Positions 24,796 to 33,597 of a stretch of 41,972 nt of DNA are shown one piece after another (position 1 is the stretch's first letter; every line of letters starts with the position of its first letter). A program made the position numbers and the translations under genes. Source of the DNA: DASRVA01 sp050732935 (GTDB lineage Bacteria > Gemmatimonadota > Gemmatimonadetes > JACCXV01 > JAHWKZ01); assembly GCA_050732935.1 (NCBI GenBank), contig JBOHRW010000081.1, positions 1 through 41,972 of the forward strand, in the 5' to 3' direction. The notes under the pieces were generated by a model that was given only the letters and a program-made list of their open reading frames with translations, was not told the DNA's origin and made no database searches.

Positions 24796-25400
24796 ATCGA
24801 GAGGCCGAGGGTACCACTCACGACATCGCCGATCCCGACCTCGTCGAGGAGATGGAGCTCATCCGGCGGATCGCGGGTGGGGAGTCGCACCGCTACTCGG
24901 TTCTCGTAGAGCGTCATCAGCGCCGGCTGTACTGGAGCTGCCTGCGCCTTCTGGGCGACGCCGACGAGGCCGAGGACGTCGTGCAGGAGGCCTTCGTGAG
25001 CGCTTACGAGCATCTCCGGGACTACGATCCGGCGTACCGGTTCTACACCTGGCTGTACCGGATCGCCCGCAACCGCTGCCTCAACGTGATCCGGCGCCGC
25101 AAGCTATGGAGCCTGGTATCGCTGTCGGATCCCGAGCGCGCCCCTGCGCTACCCTCCGGCGATCGGTCGGACCGCTCGCTCGAGGATGGCGAGCTGGCGG
25201 CGGCGCTCGCGGCATGTCGGAGCTCGCTCCCCGCGGACCAGCGGGAGGTCTTCGACCTCCGTCACGCCGAGGGGTTCAGCTATCGGGAGATCGCGGCGGC
25301 GGTGGGGATCCCCGAAGGGACGGTGATGTCGCGGCTGGCGCGCGCGCGGGAGAAGATGCGGATCTGCCTGGAATCGAAGGGAGTGGGCCGGGAAGGCTAG
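24792..25400 (+). CDS. ECF-type RNA polymerase sigma factor (RpoE-like)
   Basis: Sigma factor of 202 residues with region 2 (YSVLVERHQRRLYWSCLRLL, then DADEAEDVVQEAFVSAYEHL and YTWLYRIARNRCLNVIRRR) and region 4 (LPADQREVFDLRHAEGFSYR, then EIAAAVGIPEGTVMSRLARA). No region 3 is present, as expected for ECF factors. ATG 24792 overlaps the acyl-CoA dehydrogenase stop, while a zinc-finger anti-sigma gene follows after 10 bases. The pair probably senses an envelope or lipid stress; the downstream DUF4139 and desaturase genes are possible targets, but no ECF-type promoter could be assigned with confidence. Confidence 0.94.
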   Translation: MNREAEGTTHDIADPDLVEEMELIRRIAGGESHRYSVLVERHQRRLYWSCLRLLGDADEAEDVVQEAFVSAYEHLRDYDPAYRFYTWLYRIARNRCLNVIRRRKLWSLVSLSDPERAPALPSGDRSDRSLEDGELAAALAACRSSLPADQREVFDLRHAEGFSYREIAAAVGIPEGTVMSRLARAREKMRICLESKGVGREG

Positions 25401-25410
25401 CGGGATAGCG

Positions 25411-26322
25411 ATGAGGGAAGCGAACGGACACGTCGAAGAGCTGCTCGACCGGTACCGGACCGGTGAGCTGGGCGCCGCTGACCGGCGACGCGTGAAGGCC
25501 CACCTCGAGGAGTGCGAGGGCTGCCGGTCGGCGCTCGCGGCGCTGGACGACTTCTCGGAGACGGTCGAGCGAGCGTACGCGGCGGAGACGACGGCACGCG
25601 CCGCCGAGCGCGAGCCGGACTGGGGACGCCTGCGGGCCTCGATCGTGGCCCGCACCACCGCGCGCGGGTCCGCCCCCCGGCGGTCCTGGCTCGCCCGTCA
25701 CGTTCCCCAGACGGCCGCCCTGGTCGTGGCCCTCGTCGCGCTCGGCGTCCTCTGGCAGCAGGAGATCCGCGGGCCGGCGGACGCCGGGCGCGCCCTCCGG
25801 AGCGAGCGCCCGGTGGCGTCCTCCGACCGGGACGCGATGCCGGCGGACCGGAGCACCGATACGCCATCGCTGCCCGGTGTCGCCGAGTCCGAGACGACGG
25901 CCGGCGCGGAGCTCGACCGCGCCCGGACCGCCACCGTGGACGAGTCGAGGCGCACGAATCGGGACGCGGCCGAATCCCCGGGCGAGGGGCTCGACGACCG
26001 GGCAGGCGCCGGCGAGCGGCCGACGGCGGCCCGCGAGGCGGCCCCGGTCGACGCCCTCGAGCTGGAGGACGAGGCAGCGGCGGCGCCCCAGGCCGGGGCG
26101 GCCATGCAGAAAGCCGACACTCCCGCCGACTCGAACGACCTGGAGCGCTTTGAGCTCCGCGCCCGGGGGGCCCTCGCCGAAAAGGATCTGGAGCTGGCCG
26201 AGACCGCCCTGACCCAGTGGCGGGACAGCCTGGCATCGGGCGACGAGCTCCCTGCCGATCTCCGGCGCGCGGCCGAGGCGCTGGCGGACAGCCTCGCCGC
26301 CTTTCTCGCCACGCGGCCCTGA
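25411..26322 (+). CDS. Zinc-finger (ZAS/zf-HC2) anti-sigma factor, membrane-spanning
   Basis: Protein of 303 residues that should hold the adjacent ECF sigma inactive at the membrane. The N-terminal zinc-finger motif is H31-x3-C35-x2-C38 in VKAHLEECEGCRSAL. One membrane helix lies at about 100-118 (TAALVVALVALGVLW). The outer portion is long, acidic and low-complexity at about 120-235 (rich in A, E, D, R), then helical to the end (ERFELRARGALAEKDLELAE). The low-complexity stalk may span the periplasm. A strong hairpin follows the stop codon. Confidence 0.88.
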   Translation: MREANGHVEELLDRYRTGELGAADRRRVKAHLEECEGCRSALAALDDFSETVERAYAAETTARAAEREPDWGRLRASIVARTTARGSAPRRSWLARHVPQTAALVVALVALGVLWQQEIRGPADAGRALRSERPVASSDRDAMPADRSTDTPSLPGVAESETTAGAELDRARTATVDESRRTNRDAAESPGEGLDDRAGAGERPTAAREAAPVDALELEDEAAAAPQAGAAMQKADTPADSNDLERFELRARGALAEKDLELAETALTQWRDSLASGDELPADLRRAAEALADSLAAFLATRP

Positions 26323-26326
26323 GGCG

Positions 26327-26355
26327 CCTCCGCGGAGACAGCATCCCCGCGGAGG
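26327..26355 (+). terminator. Hairpin after the anti-sigma gene
   Basis: A perfect 9-bp stem, cctccgcgg with ccgcggagg, and an 11-base loop start 5 bases after the anti-sigma stop, followed by ttgaaat. It probably ends or attenuates the sigma/anti-sigma transcript. The remaining 90 bases before the next gene show no clear promoter. Confidence 0.55.
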
Positions 26356-26446
26356 TTGAAATCGAAGCTACGGCGCTCGGAATAAACCATGCCCCCGGTT
26401 GTATGGGGAGCGAGACCCCCGTACGGAACCCGAACCGGAGGCATCC

Positions 26447-27862
26447 ATGAGAACGAAGCAACTCCTGATCCCGGCGCTCGCGCTGGCGCCGATCCTGGCG
26501 GCCGGAGCGCTGGTGAGCGCCGACGATCCGGACGACCGCTCGCTGGCGGTGACTGTCTACAACGGCAACCTGGGGCTGGTCCGCGACCAGCGCGCGATCG
26601 ACCTCGAGCGCGGCGTGTTCACGCTCCCCTTCCGAGACGTCGCCGCGCAGATCGACCCGACTTCGGTGGCGTTCGCGGCGTTGCGTCACCCCGGCGCGGT
26701 CGACGTGCTGGAGCAAAACTACGAGTACGACCTCCTGACCCCGCAGGCGCTCCTCGAGAAGTACGTCGGCGAGACGGTCACACTCTACGTCAGGGCCGGC
26801 GACAACGGGGAGGAGCGGGCCGTCCCGGCGAAGCTGCTCTCAGTCCAGGGCGGCGCCGTCTACCAGATCGGCGACTCGATCGCACTGAACCCCCCGGGAC
26901 GGATCGTCCTGCCCGACCTGAAGGGCGATCTCAAGGCGCTCCCGACGCTGGTCTGGACGCTGGCCAGCGAGCGCCGGGGATCCGAGCCCGTCGAGGTCTC
27001 GTATCTGACGCAGGGGCTGAACTGGAAGGCGGACTATGTGGCGACGCTCTCGGAGGACGACCGGAGCCTGGAAATCGGCGGCTGGGTCACGCTCGACAAC
27101 CACAGCGGCACGTCGTACCCGAACGCCAAGCTCAAGCTGGTGGCCGGCGACATCCACCGCGCCGACCAGCAGGGACGCGTGAACGCGAAGGATGCGCTCC
27201 GCGAGGCGGCCGCCACGGTGAACGTTGAGGGGTTCGAAGAGCGCACGTTCTTCGAGTACCACCTCTACGACCTGCCGCGACCGACCACGATCAAGAACAA
27301 CCAGACCAAGCAGATCCGGCTCCTCGAGGGGAACGGCATCCGGACCGACAAGGTCTACCGCCTGGCCGGCGCCCCCTGGTACTACACCCAGCAGTACGGC
27401 GGCGAGAGGGGCCTCAAGGTCGGCGTGTACCAGGAGTTCGACAATAGCGAAGGGAACGGCCTCGGGATCCCGTTGCCAGCGGGCGTCGTTCGGCTCTACA
27501 AGGCCGACGTGGACGGCACCCTCCAGTTCGTGGGCGAGGACCGGATCGATCACACTCCGAGGAACGAGCGCGTCAGGCTCAAGATCGGAGAGGCCTTCGA
27601 CATCGTTGCCGAGCGCCGGCAGACCGAGTTCCAGGTCTTGTCGAGCGGTCACCTCTACGAGGTGGCGTTCGAGGTCAAGATCCGGAATCACAAGACCGAG
27701 GACGTCACGGTCCAGGTCGTGGAGCCGCTGCCTTCGGAGTGGACGATGCTCGTGAACAGCCACGACCACGAGAAGATGGACGCCTTCACCGTCCTCTTCG
27801 AGGTTCCCGTCGAGGCCGGTGAGGAGAGCGTCCTGACCTACAGGGTACGGATCGAGTACTGA
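26447..27862 (+). CDS. DUF4139 domain-containing secreted protein
   Basis: Protein of 471 residues with a Sec signal (MRTKQLLIPALALAPILAAG). The DUF4140-like start is LAVTVYNGNLGLVRDQRAID. The DUF4139 body includes LVWTLASERRGSEPVEVSYL, TQGLNWKADYVATLSED, LEIGGWVTLDNHSGTSYPNA and the C-terminal HLYEVAFEVKIRNHKTEDVT, ending in VLTYRVRIEY. This family is widespread in diderms, is exported, and has no established biochemical role. ATG 26447 follows a GGAGG; an in-frame ATG 48 bases upstream would place residues ahead of the signal peptide. The gene may belong to the stress regulon of the preceding sigma factor, but this is not shown. Confidence 0.88.
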   Translation: MRTKQLLIPALALAPILAAGALVSADDPDDRSLAVTVYNGNLGLVRDQRAIDLERGVFTLPFRDVAAQIDPTSVAFAALRHPGAVDVLEQNYEYDLLTPQALLEKYVGETVTLYVRAGDNGEERAVPAKLLSVQGGAVYQIGDSIALNPPGRIVLPDLKGDLKALPTLVWTLASERRGSEPVEVSYLTQGLNWKADYVATLSEDDRSLEIGGWVTLDNHSGTSYPNAKLKLVAGDIHRADQQGRVNAKDALREAAATVNVEGFEERTFFEYHLYDLPRPTTIKNNQTKQIRLLEGNGIRTDKVYRLAGAPWYYTQQYGGERGLKVGVYQEFDNSEGNGLGIPLPAGVVRLYKADVDGTLQFVGEDRIDHTPRNERVRLKIGEAFDIVAERRQTEFQVLSSGHLYEVAFEVKIRNHKTEDVTVQVVEPLPSEWTMLVNSHDHEKMDAFTVLFEVPVEAGEESVLTYRVRIEY

Positions 27863-27944
27863 AAAGGGGGCGAGGGATGGCGAAACGCACTATATTAATT
27901 GGCTATTCGCCTCCCGGCCCTGACTTCAGCCTTGCAAGGTATAG

Positions 27945-29108
27945 ATGCTCACCCAGCGGATCCGTTTCGACGAGCAGCATCACGACGACATCGTCTACCC
28001 CGGGGCCGCCGGCTTCGTCCTGGTCCACCTCGCCTGCCTCGGCATCCTGTGGTCGGGGGTGACGACGGGGTCGGTGGTGCTGGCCGTGGCGCTCTACTTC
28101 GGGCGGATGTTCGCTGTCACCGCGGGCTATCATCGCTACTTCGCCCATCGCAGCTACAGAACCAGCCGGTGGTTCCAGTTCGTGCTGGCGTTTCTCTCGG
28201 AGTCCTCGCTCCACAAGGGTGTTCTGTGGTGGTCCGCCAAGCATCGCCACCACCACCGGCACTCCGACACCCCGGAGGACGTCCATTCGCCGGGGATCCA
28301 CGGGTTCCTGTTCGCCCATCTCGGATGGATCTTCGCCCGTCAGCGGGGCCAGGCCGACTACGATCTGGTGAAGGACCTGGCGCAATACCCCGAGCTCGTG
28401 TGGCTGGACCGCTTCGAAAAGGTGCCGGGGATCCTGCTCGCCATCCTCTGCTTCCTGATCGGAGGCTGGCCGGGGCTCTTCGTCGGCTTCTTCCTCTCGA
28501 CGACGGTCCTGTTCCACGGGGTATTCGCCATCAACTCGCTGGCCCACACCTTCGGTCGGCAGCGCTACCTGACCGGGGACGACAGCCGGAACAGCTTCCT
28601 CCTGGCGCTGATCACGATGGGCGAGGGATGGCACAACAACCATCACTACTACCAGAGCTCGACCCGTCAGGGATGGCGGTGGTGGGAGATCGATGCGACG
28701 TACTGGATCCTCGTTCTGCTGTCGCGGGTGGGACTCGTGCACGACCTGAAGGGTCCGCCGGAGGACGTTCTGGAAGGCGAACGCCGGCTTTCCCGCCGCG
28801 CGGTGGAGAAGGTCGCCCATCAGATCGCGCGCAGCTTTTCCGTCGACCGGATCGCCGAGCAGGTCCGCGCCGGCTGGGAGCACCGGCCCGGGATGGCGGA
28901 CCTCAGGGCCGGGGCCCCGCGCGCCCGCGCGCACGTGGAGGCGATGCTCCACGAGGTTCCCGTTCCGCATTTCCCGTCGCTCGACGACCTTCGTCACCGC
29001 GCCGAGGCTATGGCGGCGCGCACCCCGTCCATCGACGACATCGTGGAGCGGGCGCGGGAGATCCTGATCGAGGCGGTCGGCCGGCGGCTGGTGGAAGCAG
29101 AGGTGTAG
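27945..29108 (+). CDS. Membrane fatty acyl-CoA delta-9-type desaturase with C-terminal extension
   Basis: Di-iron membrane desaturase of 387 residues that introduces a cis double bond in acyl chains. The three histidine boxes are complete: HRYFAH (63-68), HRHHH (100-104) and HNNHH (230-234). Four hydrophobic segments surround them (GFVLVHLACLGILW; VLAVALYFGRMFAVTAG; ILLAILCFLIGGWPGLFVGF; ATYWILVLLSRVGLV). After about residue 270 there are roughly 115 extra soluble, helical, charged residues that are not part of the desaturase fold. An AT-rich patch TATATTAAT at 27891-27899 in the 82-base upstream gap may mark a -10 region, but no -35 partner is convincing. Confidence 0.93.
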   Translation: MLTQRIRFDEQHHDDIVYPGAAGFVLVHLACLGILWSGVTTGSVVLAVALYFGRMFAVTAGYHRYFAHRSYRTSRWFQFVLAFLSESSLHKGVLWWSAKHRHHHRHSDTPEDVHSPGIHGFLFAHLGWIFARQRGQADYDLVKDLAQYPELVWLDRFEKVPGILLAILCFLIGGWPGLFVGFFLSTTVLFHGVFAINSLAHTFGRQRYLTGDDSRNSFLLALITMGEGWHNNHHYYQSSTRQGWRWWEIDATYWILVLLSRVGLVHDLKGPPEDVLEGERRLSRRAVEKVAHQIARSFSVDRIAEQVRAGWEHRPGMADLRAGAPRARAHVEAMLHEVPVPHFPSLDDLRHRAEAMAARTPSIDDIVERAREILIEAVGRRLVEAEV

Positions 29109-29176
29109 GCCGGCGCCTGACCCCGGTCATCTTCATGCCTTGGGCGGATTGACCCGTCGCCATCCCGGAGGACTCC

Positions 29177-30328
29177 ATGGACTGGTCGTTCAGCGACGAG
29201 CAGAAGGAGCTGCGCAGGACCGTCAAGCGGTTCGTCGACCAGGAGCTGCGGCCGGTCGCCGACGAGATCGACAGGCAGCACCAGATCCCGCAGCGGTTGA
29301 TCGAAATGATGGCCGAGCTCGGCTTTCTGGGTGTGGCCTTCCCACCCGAGTACGATGGCGCCGGCATGGGCGAGACGGGCTACGTCATCCTCCAGGAGGA
29401 GATCAGCCGGGCGTGCGCGTCGACGGCGACGTTCATCGGCGCCCACCAGTCGATTGGGGCGATGACGATCTACAAGTTCGGGAGTGAGGAGCAGAAGAAG
29501 CAGTACCTGGCACCGATGGCGCGCGGTGAGATGATCGGCGCCTATGCGCTGACCGAGCCCGAGTCGGGGTCGGACGCGATGGGCATGAAGACCACCGCGG
29601 TCCGGAACGGCGACACCCTCATCGTCAACGGGACCAAGATCTGGATCACCAACGGCGGGCTGGCCGATGTCGTCGCCGTCTTCTGCAACGTCGAGGACGC
29701 CGACGGGGAGTCGGGGCCGGGCGCGCTCATCGTCGAAAAGTCCTTCCCCGGCTTCCGGGTCGGAAAAGTCGAGGAGAAGATGGGGATCCGCGGCTCGAAC
29801 ACCGTGGAGCTCGTCTTCGAGGACATGGAGGTGCCGATCGGGAACCTGGTCGGCGAGATCGGGCAGGGCGCCCGCATCGCCTTCGGCGTGCTCGACGTGG
29901 GCCGTCTCGGGCTGGCCGCGGCCACGCTCGGGGCGGCCAAGGATGCCATCGATCGGTGCGTGCAGTACGCGAACCAGCGCCAGGCTTTCGGCAAGCCAAT
30001 CATGGAGTTTCAGGCCATCCAGTTCATGCTCGCCGAGATGGCGGCCGATACCTACGCCATCGAGAACATGGTGTACCGGACGGCCTGGATGTGCGACCAG
30101 GGGATGCGCTTCAGTCGCGAGTCGGCGATCTGCAAGTACTTCTGCTCGGAAGCGCTCGATCGGATCGTCGACAAGGCCGTCCAGCTCCACGGCGGGCTCG
30201 GGTACTCCGCGGAGATGTGGCCCGAGCGCTTCTACCGCGACAGCCGGATCAACCGCATCTTCGAGGGGACGAACGAGATCCAGCGGGTCGTGATCGCCCG
30301 GGACGTGCTCAAGAACGGGGGGTACTGA
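29177..30328 (+). CDS. Acyl-CoA dehydrogenase, short/medium-chain type
   Basis: FAD enzyme of 383 residues, normal length for soluble tetrameric acyl-CoA dehydrogenases. Key segments are AYALTEPESGSDAMGMKTT, IVNGTKIWITNGGLADVVAV, RQAFGKPIMEFQAIQ and catalytic E363 in RIFEGTNEIQRVV, with the terminal ARDVLKNGGY. ATG 29177 follows GGAGG at a good distance. It is the second acyl-CoA dehydrogenase in the window and is much shorter than the one at 23059, so the two probably cover different chain lengths or a branched substrate. No ETF genes are present here. Confidence 0.94.
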   Translation: MDWSFSDEQKELRRTVKRFVDQELRPVADEIDRQHQIPQRLIEMMAELGFLGVAFPPEYDGAGMGETGYVILQEEISRACASTATFIGAHQSIGAMTIYKFGSEEQKKQYLAPMARGEMIGAYALTEPESGSDAMGMKTTAVRNGDTLIVNGTKIWITNGGLADVVAVFCNVEDADGESGPGALIVEKSFPGFRVGKVEEKMGIRGSNTVELVFEDMEVPIGNLVGEIGQGARIAFGVLDVGRLGLAAATLGAAKDAIDRCVQYANQRQAFGKPIMEFQAIQFMLAEMAADTYAIENMVYRTAWMCDQGMRFSRESAICKYFCSEALDRIVDKAVQLHGGLGYSAEMWPERFYRDSRINRIFEGTNEIQRVVIARDVLKNGGY

Positions 30329-30333
30329 CGGAG

Positions 30334-31611
30334 GTGGCGCGGACGCTTCTCGCCCTGGCCGCGGTCGTCCTCCTGGCCGCCGGCTGCGGGGAGGAGGAGC
30401 GCCGGGCCGGGGTCTCGATCCTCCCCGCGGGGGACGCGAAGGAGACGGCTTCCTCGGGGCCCCTCCAAGTCTCGGCGGACGGTCGTGCCGTTCTCCTCGG
30501 CCGGGATACCCTCTTCACCGCCAACGGTCTTCCGGACGGTCCGGATGATGTCATCGTCGAGCCGATCCGCTTCCATCGTCTCGCCTTCTCGCCGGACAGC
30601 ACGCTCGTTGCTTTCACCACCGCCGGTGCCAACCAGGCAGTCGGAATCTGGTCTCGGACCGCACAGACCGCCCGTTTCGTCGACGTGTTTCCCGGCGGCC
30701 GCGCGGACAGCCTCGCCTGGAGTCCCGACGGTCGTTGGCTCGCCTGGTCGGGACGTACGTCGGACGGGACCTTCGGCGTGGCCGTCTCCGATCCGGCGGG
30801 ACGAAGGCTGCGTCACCCGGTCGTCGAGTGGCTGCTCCGTCAGGGACGCTCGGTGGGGCTCGAGGGGTGGATCGACCCGGGTCGTCTGCGGGTCCTGGTC
30901 ACCGGTGGTCCCCGTGCCGCAGAAGGGCCAGCCTACGTATGGGACACCCGCGGGAACCACTTCACCTTCGAGGATCACATCGAGCCGATGGTGGAGCGCG
31001 CTCCGGGTGCGCCACCCGTTCCCGGCGGCGTGTTCTCCCTCGATCTGGTCGGAGACGCCGTCCCGGAGACGGTGGCGCTCTTCCGCTCGGGCGACGGCGC
31101 TCCAGCGTCCGTGCTCCTCGAGAGTCGGGGAGGCGACTACCGAACCCGGGTGACGGATCCCCTGATCGAGCCAGCGGATCTCGGGCTCGAGAGCTGGGAG
31201 GCGGGGTCCGGCCGGATCGGGCTTTACGCTCCGGTCCGGTTCGCCTCGGGTACGGCGCTGCTCCTGGAGCTTCCCTCGATGCAACCCGGGGTCGCCGCGA
31301 TCGGCGTCTTCGACATCGGAGTGGGGGGAAGCCTGGAGCCCTTCCTTGCCGCGACCCCGGAGGGCGACCGCCCGGCCATCTTCTTCGACGGCCGGATCGG
31401 GGAGGAGTCGTACCAGCTCGGCCTCGTGGACCTGGATGGAGACGCCACCGCGGAGGTGGTCGGCGCGGTGGGCCGGATGGAGGGAGGCCAAGGAGGGCCA
31501 GCCGTGCGCTGGACCGCCACCGTCTTTCGGGAGCGGGCCGGGCGCCTCGTTCCGACCCCTGAGCTGGAGTCGGCGGCGCTGGAACGGATCGCCGAGGCGA
31601 CAGCCCGCTAG
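30334..31611 (+). CDS. Lipoprotein with beta-propeller/TolB-like repeats
   Basis: Protein of 425 residues beginning at GTG 30334, overlapping a GGAGG and 5 bases after the dehydrogenase stop. The lipobox LAAGC (14-18) anchors it through Cys18. The body contains WD40/TolB-like blades: LAFSPDSTLVAFTT and LAWSPDGRWLAWSG. The C-terminal half has VFSLDLVGDAVPETVALF and LGLVDLDGDATAEVVGAV, which resemble FG-GAP/VCBS acidic loops (DLxGD). The role is unknown, probably a periplasmic or surface binding scaffold. The gene directly precedes the convergent DUF547 gene. Confidence 0.75.
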   Translation: MARTLLALAAVVLLAAGCGEEERRAGVSILPAGDAKETASSGPLQVSADGRAVLLGRDTLFTANGLPDGPDDVIVEPIRFHRLAFSPDSTLVAFTTAGANQAVGIWSRTAQTARFVDVFPGGRADSLAWSPDGRWLAWSGRTSDGTFGVAVSDPAGRRLRHPVVEWLLRQGRSVGLEGWIDPGRLRVLVTGGPRAAEGPAYVWDTRGNHFTFEDHIEPMVERAPGAPPVPGGVFSLDLVGDAVPETVALFRSGDGAPASVLLESRGGDYRTRVTDPLIEPADLGLESWEAGSGRIGLYAPVRFASGTALLLELPSMQPGVAAIGVFDIGVGGSLEPFLAATPEGDRPAIFFDGRIGEESYQLGLVDLDGDATAEVVGAVGRMEGGQGGPAVRWTATVFRERAGRLVPTPELESAALERIAEATAR

Positions 31612-31669
31612 CCCGCTAGGTCCGTCGGAGCTCGATGCTCGTTCACACGACATGGTGGACAGGCCGTCT

Positions 31670-31692
31670 TCAACGACCTGCGGCGTCGTTGA
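31670..31692. terminator. Hairpin at the 3' end of the DUF547 gene
   Basis: A perfect 8-bp stem, tcaacgac with gtcgttga, and a 7-base loop start exactly at the minus-strand stop codon of the DUF547 gene, between convergent genes. The last codons form one arm. A terminator role is possible in either direction but there is no T run. Confidence 0.4.
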
Positions 31693-32455
31693 GGCGCCAG
31701 TCGTAGTCAATAAACTCGATGTCCCACCCCGCTCGCAGCGCCTCGAGCGCCGTGCCCGTCAGGTAGCGCATCGCGTACGCGCGGACCGACCCCGCCGCCT
31801 GTTCGAAGTCTTCCCGATACCAGTCGAAGATCCGCGACAGGTAGACCGTCCGCGTCTCCGGATCGATCCGGTGGCCGGTCGGGCCATTCAGGTACGTAGC
31901 GGCCTGGAACTCGAGCTGCCTCTCCAGCGCGCCGCCGCGGTACGGCTCGGTCCGGAGGACCGGGCACCCCCGTGAGCCACAGGTCAGGCCCCAGTGGACG
32001 GCCGCGTCCCCGAGTGGCGGCTCGAGCAGGATCTCCTTCTCGATTTCGTCGAGCGTTCGCATGCGTCCGGCCACTGGATGCTCGCGGCGGTCGAAGAAGC
32101 CGCGTATTCGTCCCCCGAGAAGGCCCACGTCGCGCACCGAGTCCATGGGGTAGCGCCGGAGCACCCCATCGACGACGCTCGCGTTGTAGGCGTTGATCCA
32201 GAATGCCCGTCGGTCGGCCAGCGGCCAGTCCCGGGGATCGGTCATCTTCAGCCACGCGAGGAAGCGGTCCCAGGCGGGCGGGGCGTCGGATTTCCAGCGG
32301 GCGTAATCCACTTCTCCGTCCCGCACGTACCGGGTGAGGAGAGTCTCGTAGTCGGCGTAGAGATCGCCGCCCGGCCCCTCCGGCTGCCCGAGCGCGGTGG
32401 GGATGGGATGGAGGAGGCCGAGGCCGAGGAGAAGGGCCGGGAGTCGCCGGATCAT
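31670..32455 (-). CDS. DUF547 domain-containing exported protein
   Basis: Protein of 261 residues on the minus strand. An N-terminal Sec signal (MIRRLPALLLGLGLLHPIPT) decides the start at 32455; the open frame continues upstream to 32602, but that extension would bury the signal peptide. Conserved DUF547 features are DYARWKSDAPPAWDRFLAWL, AFWINAYNASVVDGVL and VHWGLTCGSRGCPVLR, the last with the two characteristic cysteines, then YLSRIFDWYREDFE. The biochemical role of the family is not established. It lies between a convergent lipoprotein gene and the divergent glycosyltransferase block. Confidence 0.88.
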   Translation of the reverse strand: MIRRLPALLLGLGLLHPIPTALGQPEGPGGDLYADYETLLTRYVRDGEVDYARWKSDAPPAWDRFLAWLKMTDPRDWPLADRRAFWINAYNASVVDGVLRRYPMDSVRDVGLLGGRIRGFFDRREHPVAGRMRTLDEIEKEILLEPPLGDAAVHWGLTCGSRGCPVLRTEPYRGGALERQLEFQAATYLNGPTGHRIDPETRTVYLSRIFDWYREDFEQAAGSVRAYAMRYLTGTALEALRAGWDIEFIDYDWRLNDAAGR

Positions 32456-32637
32456 CGACCCGAAGCTATCGCGGTCCCGGCCGCAACGTAAGCGCTCCAT
32501 CTGGTCTGAAAGTTGCACCGGGGGGGCTTGCCCAGGGGGTCTCGTCACGATCGCCGAAGAGCAGTATACTGAGGGACGGACAGCGGTCTCCGTCCCAGGC
32601 ACGGCGGCCGATACCCCCGGATGTCGCTGCTTGGCGG
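32456..32637. other. Divergent intergenic region between DUF547 (-) and the glycan block (+)
   Basis: This 182-base gap contains AGTATACT at 32563-32570, a small palindrome whose TATACT could serve as a -10 box in either direction, though no good -35 box is visible. An imperfect hairpin (gggacgg...ccgtccc) follows near 32573-32597. I see no small gene or structured RNA. Confidence 0.35.
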
Positions 32638-33597
32638 ATGGGAGACGTGCCTGTGTCGAAAAGAGTTACTGTTTCCGTTGTGGTCCCCCTCTTCAACGAG
32701 GCTCCTAACGTTCCGCCTTTGGTCGACGCGGTTCGGGCGGCCTTGCCCGGCGACGACTGGGAGCTGCTGCTCGTCGACGACGGCAGCAAGGACGGCACGG
32801 CCGAGCTGATCGACGAGTTCGCGCGGACCGACCCCCGAGTCCGCGTCCTGCATTTCGCCCGCAACTTCGGTCAAACGGCGGCGATGGAGGCGGGATTCGA
32901 CCACGCCCGCGGGGACATCGTGGTCAGCATGGACGGGGACCTGCAGAACGATCCCCGGGACATCCCCCGTCTGATCGACGAGCTGGGCCGAGGCTACGAC
33001 CTGGTCACCGGGTACAGGGAGAATCGGCAGGACAAGATGGTGACCCGGAAGATCCCGTCGTGGATCGCCAATGGCTTGATCCGACGGATCACCGGCGTGC
33101 GGATCCGCGACACCGGCTGCTCGCTCCGCGCCTACCGCGCGCACGTCCTGCGTCCAATGGTCCTATACTCCGACATGCACCGCTTCATTCCCGCCATCGC
33201 GGCGGCCACCAGCGGGGCGAAGATCGCCGAGATTCCGGTCCGCCATCACCCGCGACGCTACGGAAGCAGCAAATACGGCCTCTCACGGACGTGGCGCGTG
33301 ATCCTCGACCTGCTGACGATCGCGATGATCCGCTCGTTCCGGGACCGGCCCCTGCGCCTCTTCGGGCTCGCCGCCCTCGGGACGCTCGAGGTCGGTTTTC
33401 TGTTCGCGATCGCAACGGGCGTCGCCATCACGACGTTTGTCAGTGGAGACGAGCGGGCGTTCGTCTTCCCCTCGGTGATGATTCTCATGTTTGGCCTGAC
33501 CGCTTACCTGTTCATGCTGGGTCTGGTCGGCGAGGTGCTGGTGCGGCAATACTGGAGGGTTCGAGAGTCCCTTCCTGTCGTGAGAGAGGTCCTCTGA
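32638..33597 (+). CDS. GT2 glycosyltransferase, polyprenyl-phosphate type (DPM1/ArnC/GtrB-like)
   Basis: Protein of 319 residues that probably transfers a sugar from a nucleotide donor to undecaprenyl phosphate on the cytoplasmic face. The N-terminal GT-A domain has VVVPLFNEAPN, VDDGS with D47/D48 and the DxD motif at D99-G-D101 in SMDGDLQNDP, then RDTGCSLRAYR and MHRFIPAIA. Two C-terminal helices follow (LFGLAALGTLEVGFLFAIAT; FPSVMILMFGLTAYLFMLGL), as in GtrB/DPM1-type enzymes. ATG 32638 is used; GTG 32653 is also possible. The stop overlaps a divergent paralogue (TGATG), which implies co-translation and a shared membrane complex. Confidence 0.9.
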   Translation: MGDVPVSKRVTVSVVVPLFNEAPNVPPLVDAVRAALPGDDWELLLVDDGSKDGTAELIDEFARTDPRVRVLHFARNFGQTAAMEAGFDHARGDIVVSMDGDLQNDPRDIPRLIDELGRGYDLVTGYRENRQDKMVTRKIPSWIANGLIRRITGVRIRDTGCSLRAYRAHVLRPMVLYSDMHRFIPAIAAATSGAKIAEIPVRHHPRRYGSSKYGLSRTWRVILDLLTIAMIRSFRDRPLRLFGLAALGTLEVGFLFAIATGVAITTFVSGDERAFVFPSVMILMFGLTAYLFMLGLVGEVLVRQYWRVRESLPVVREVL

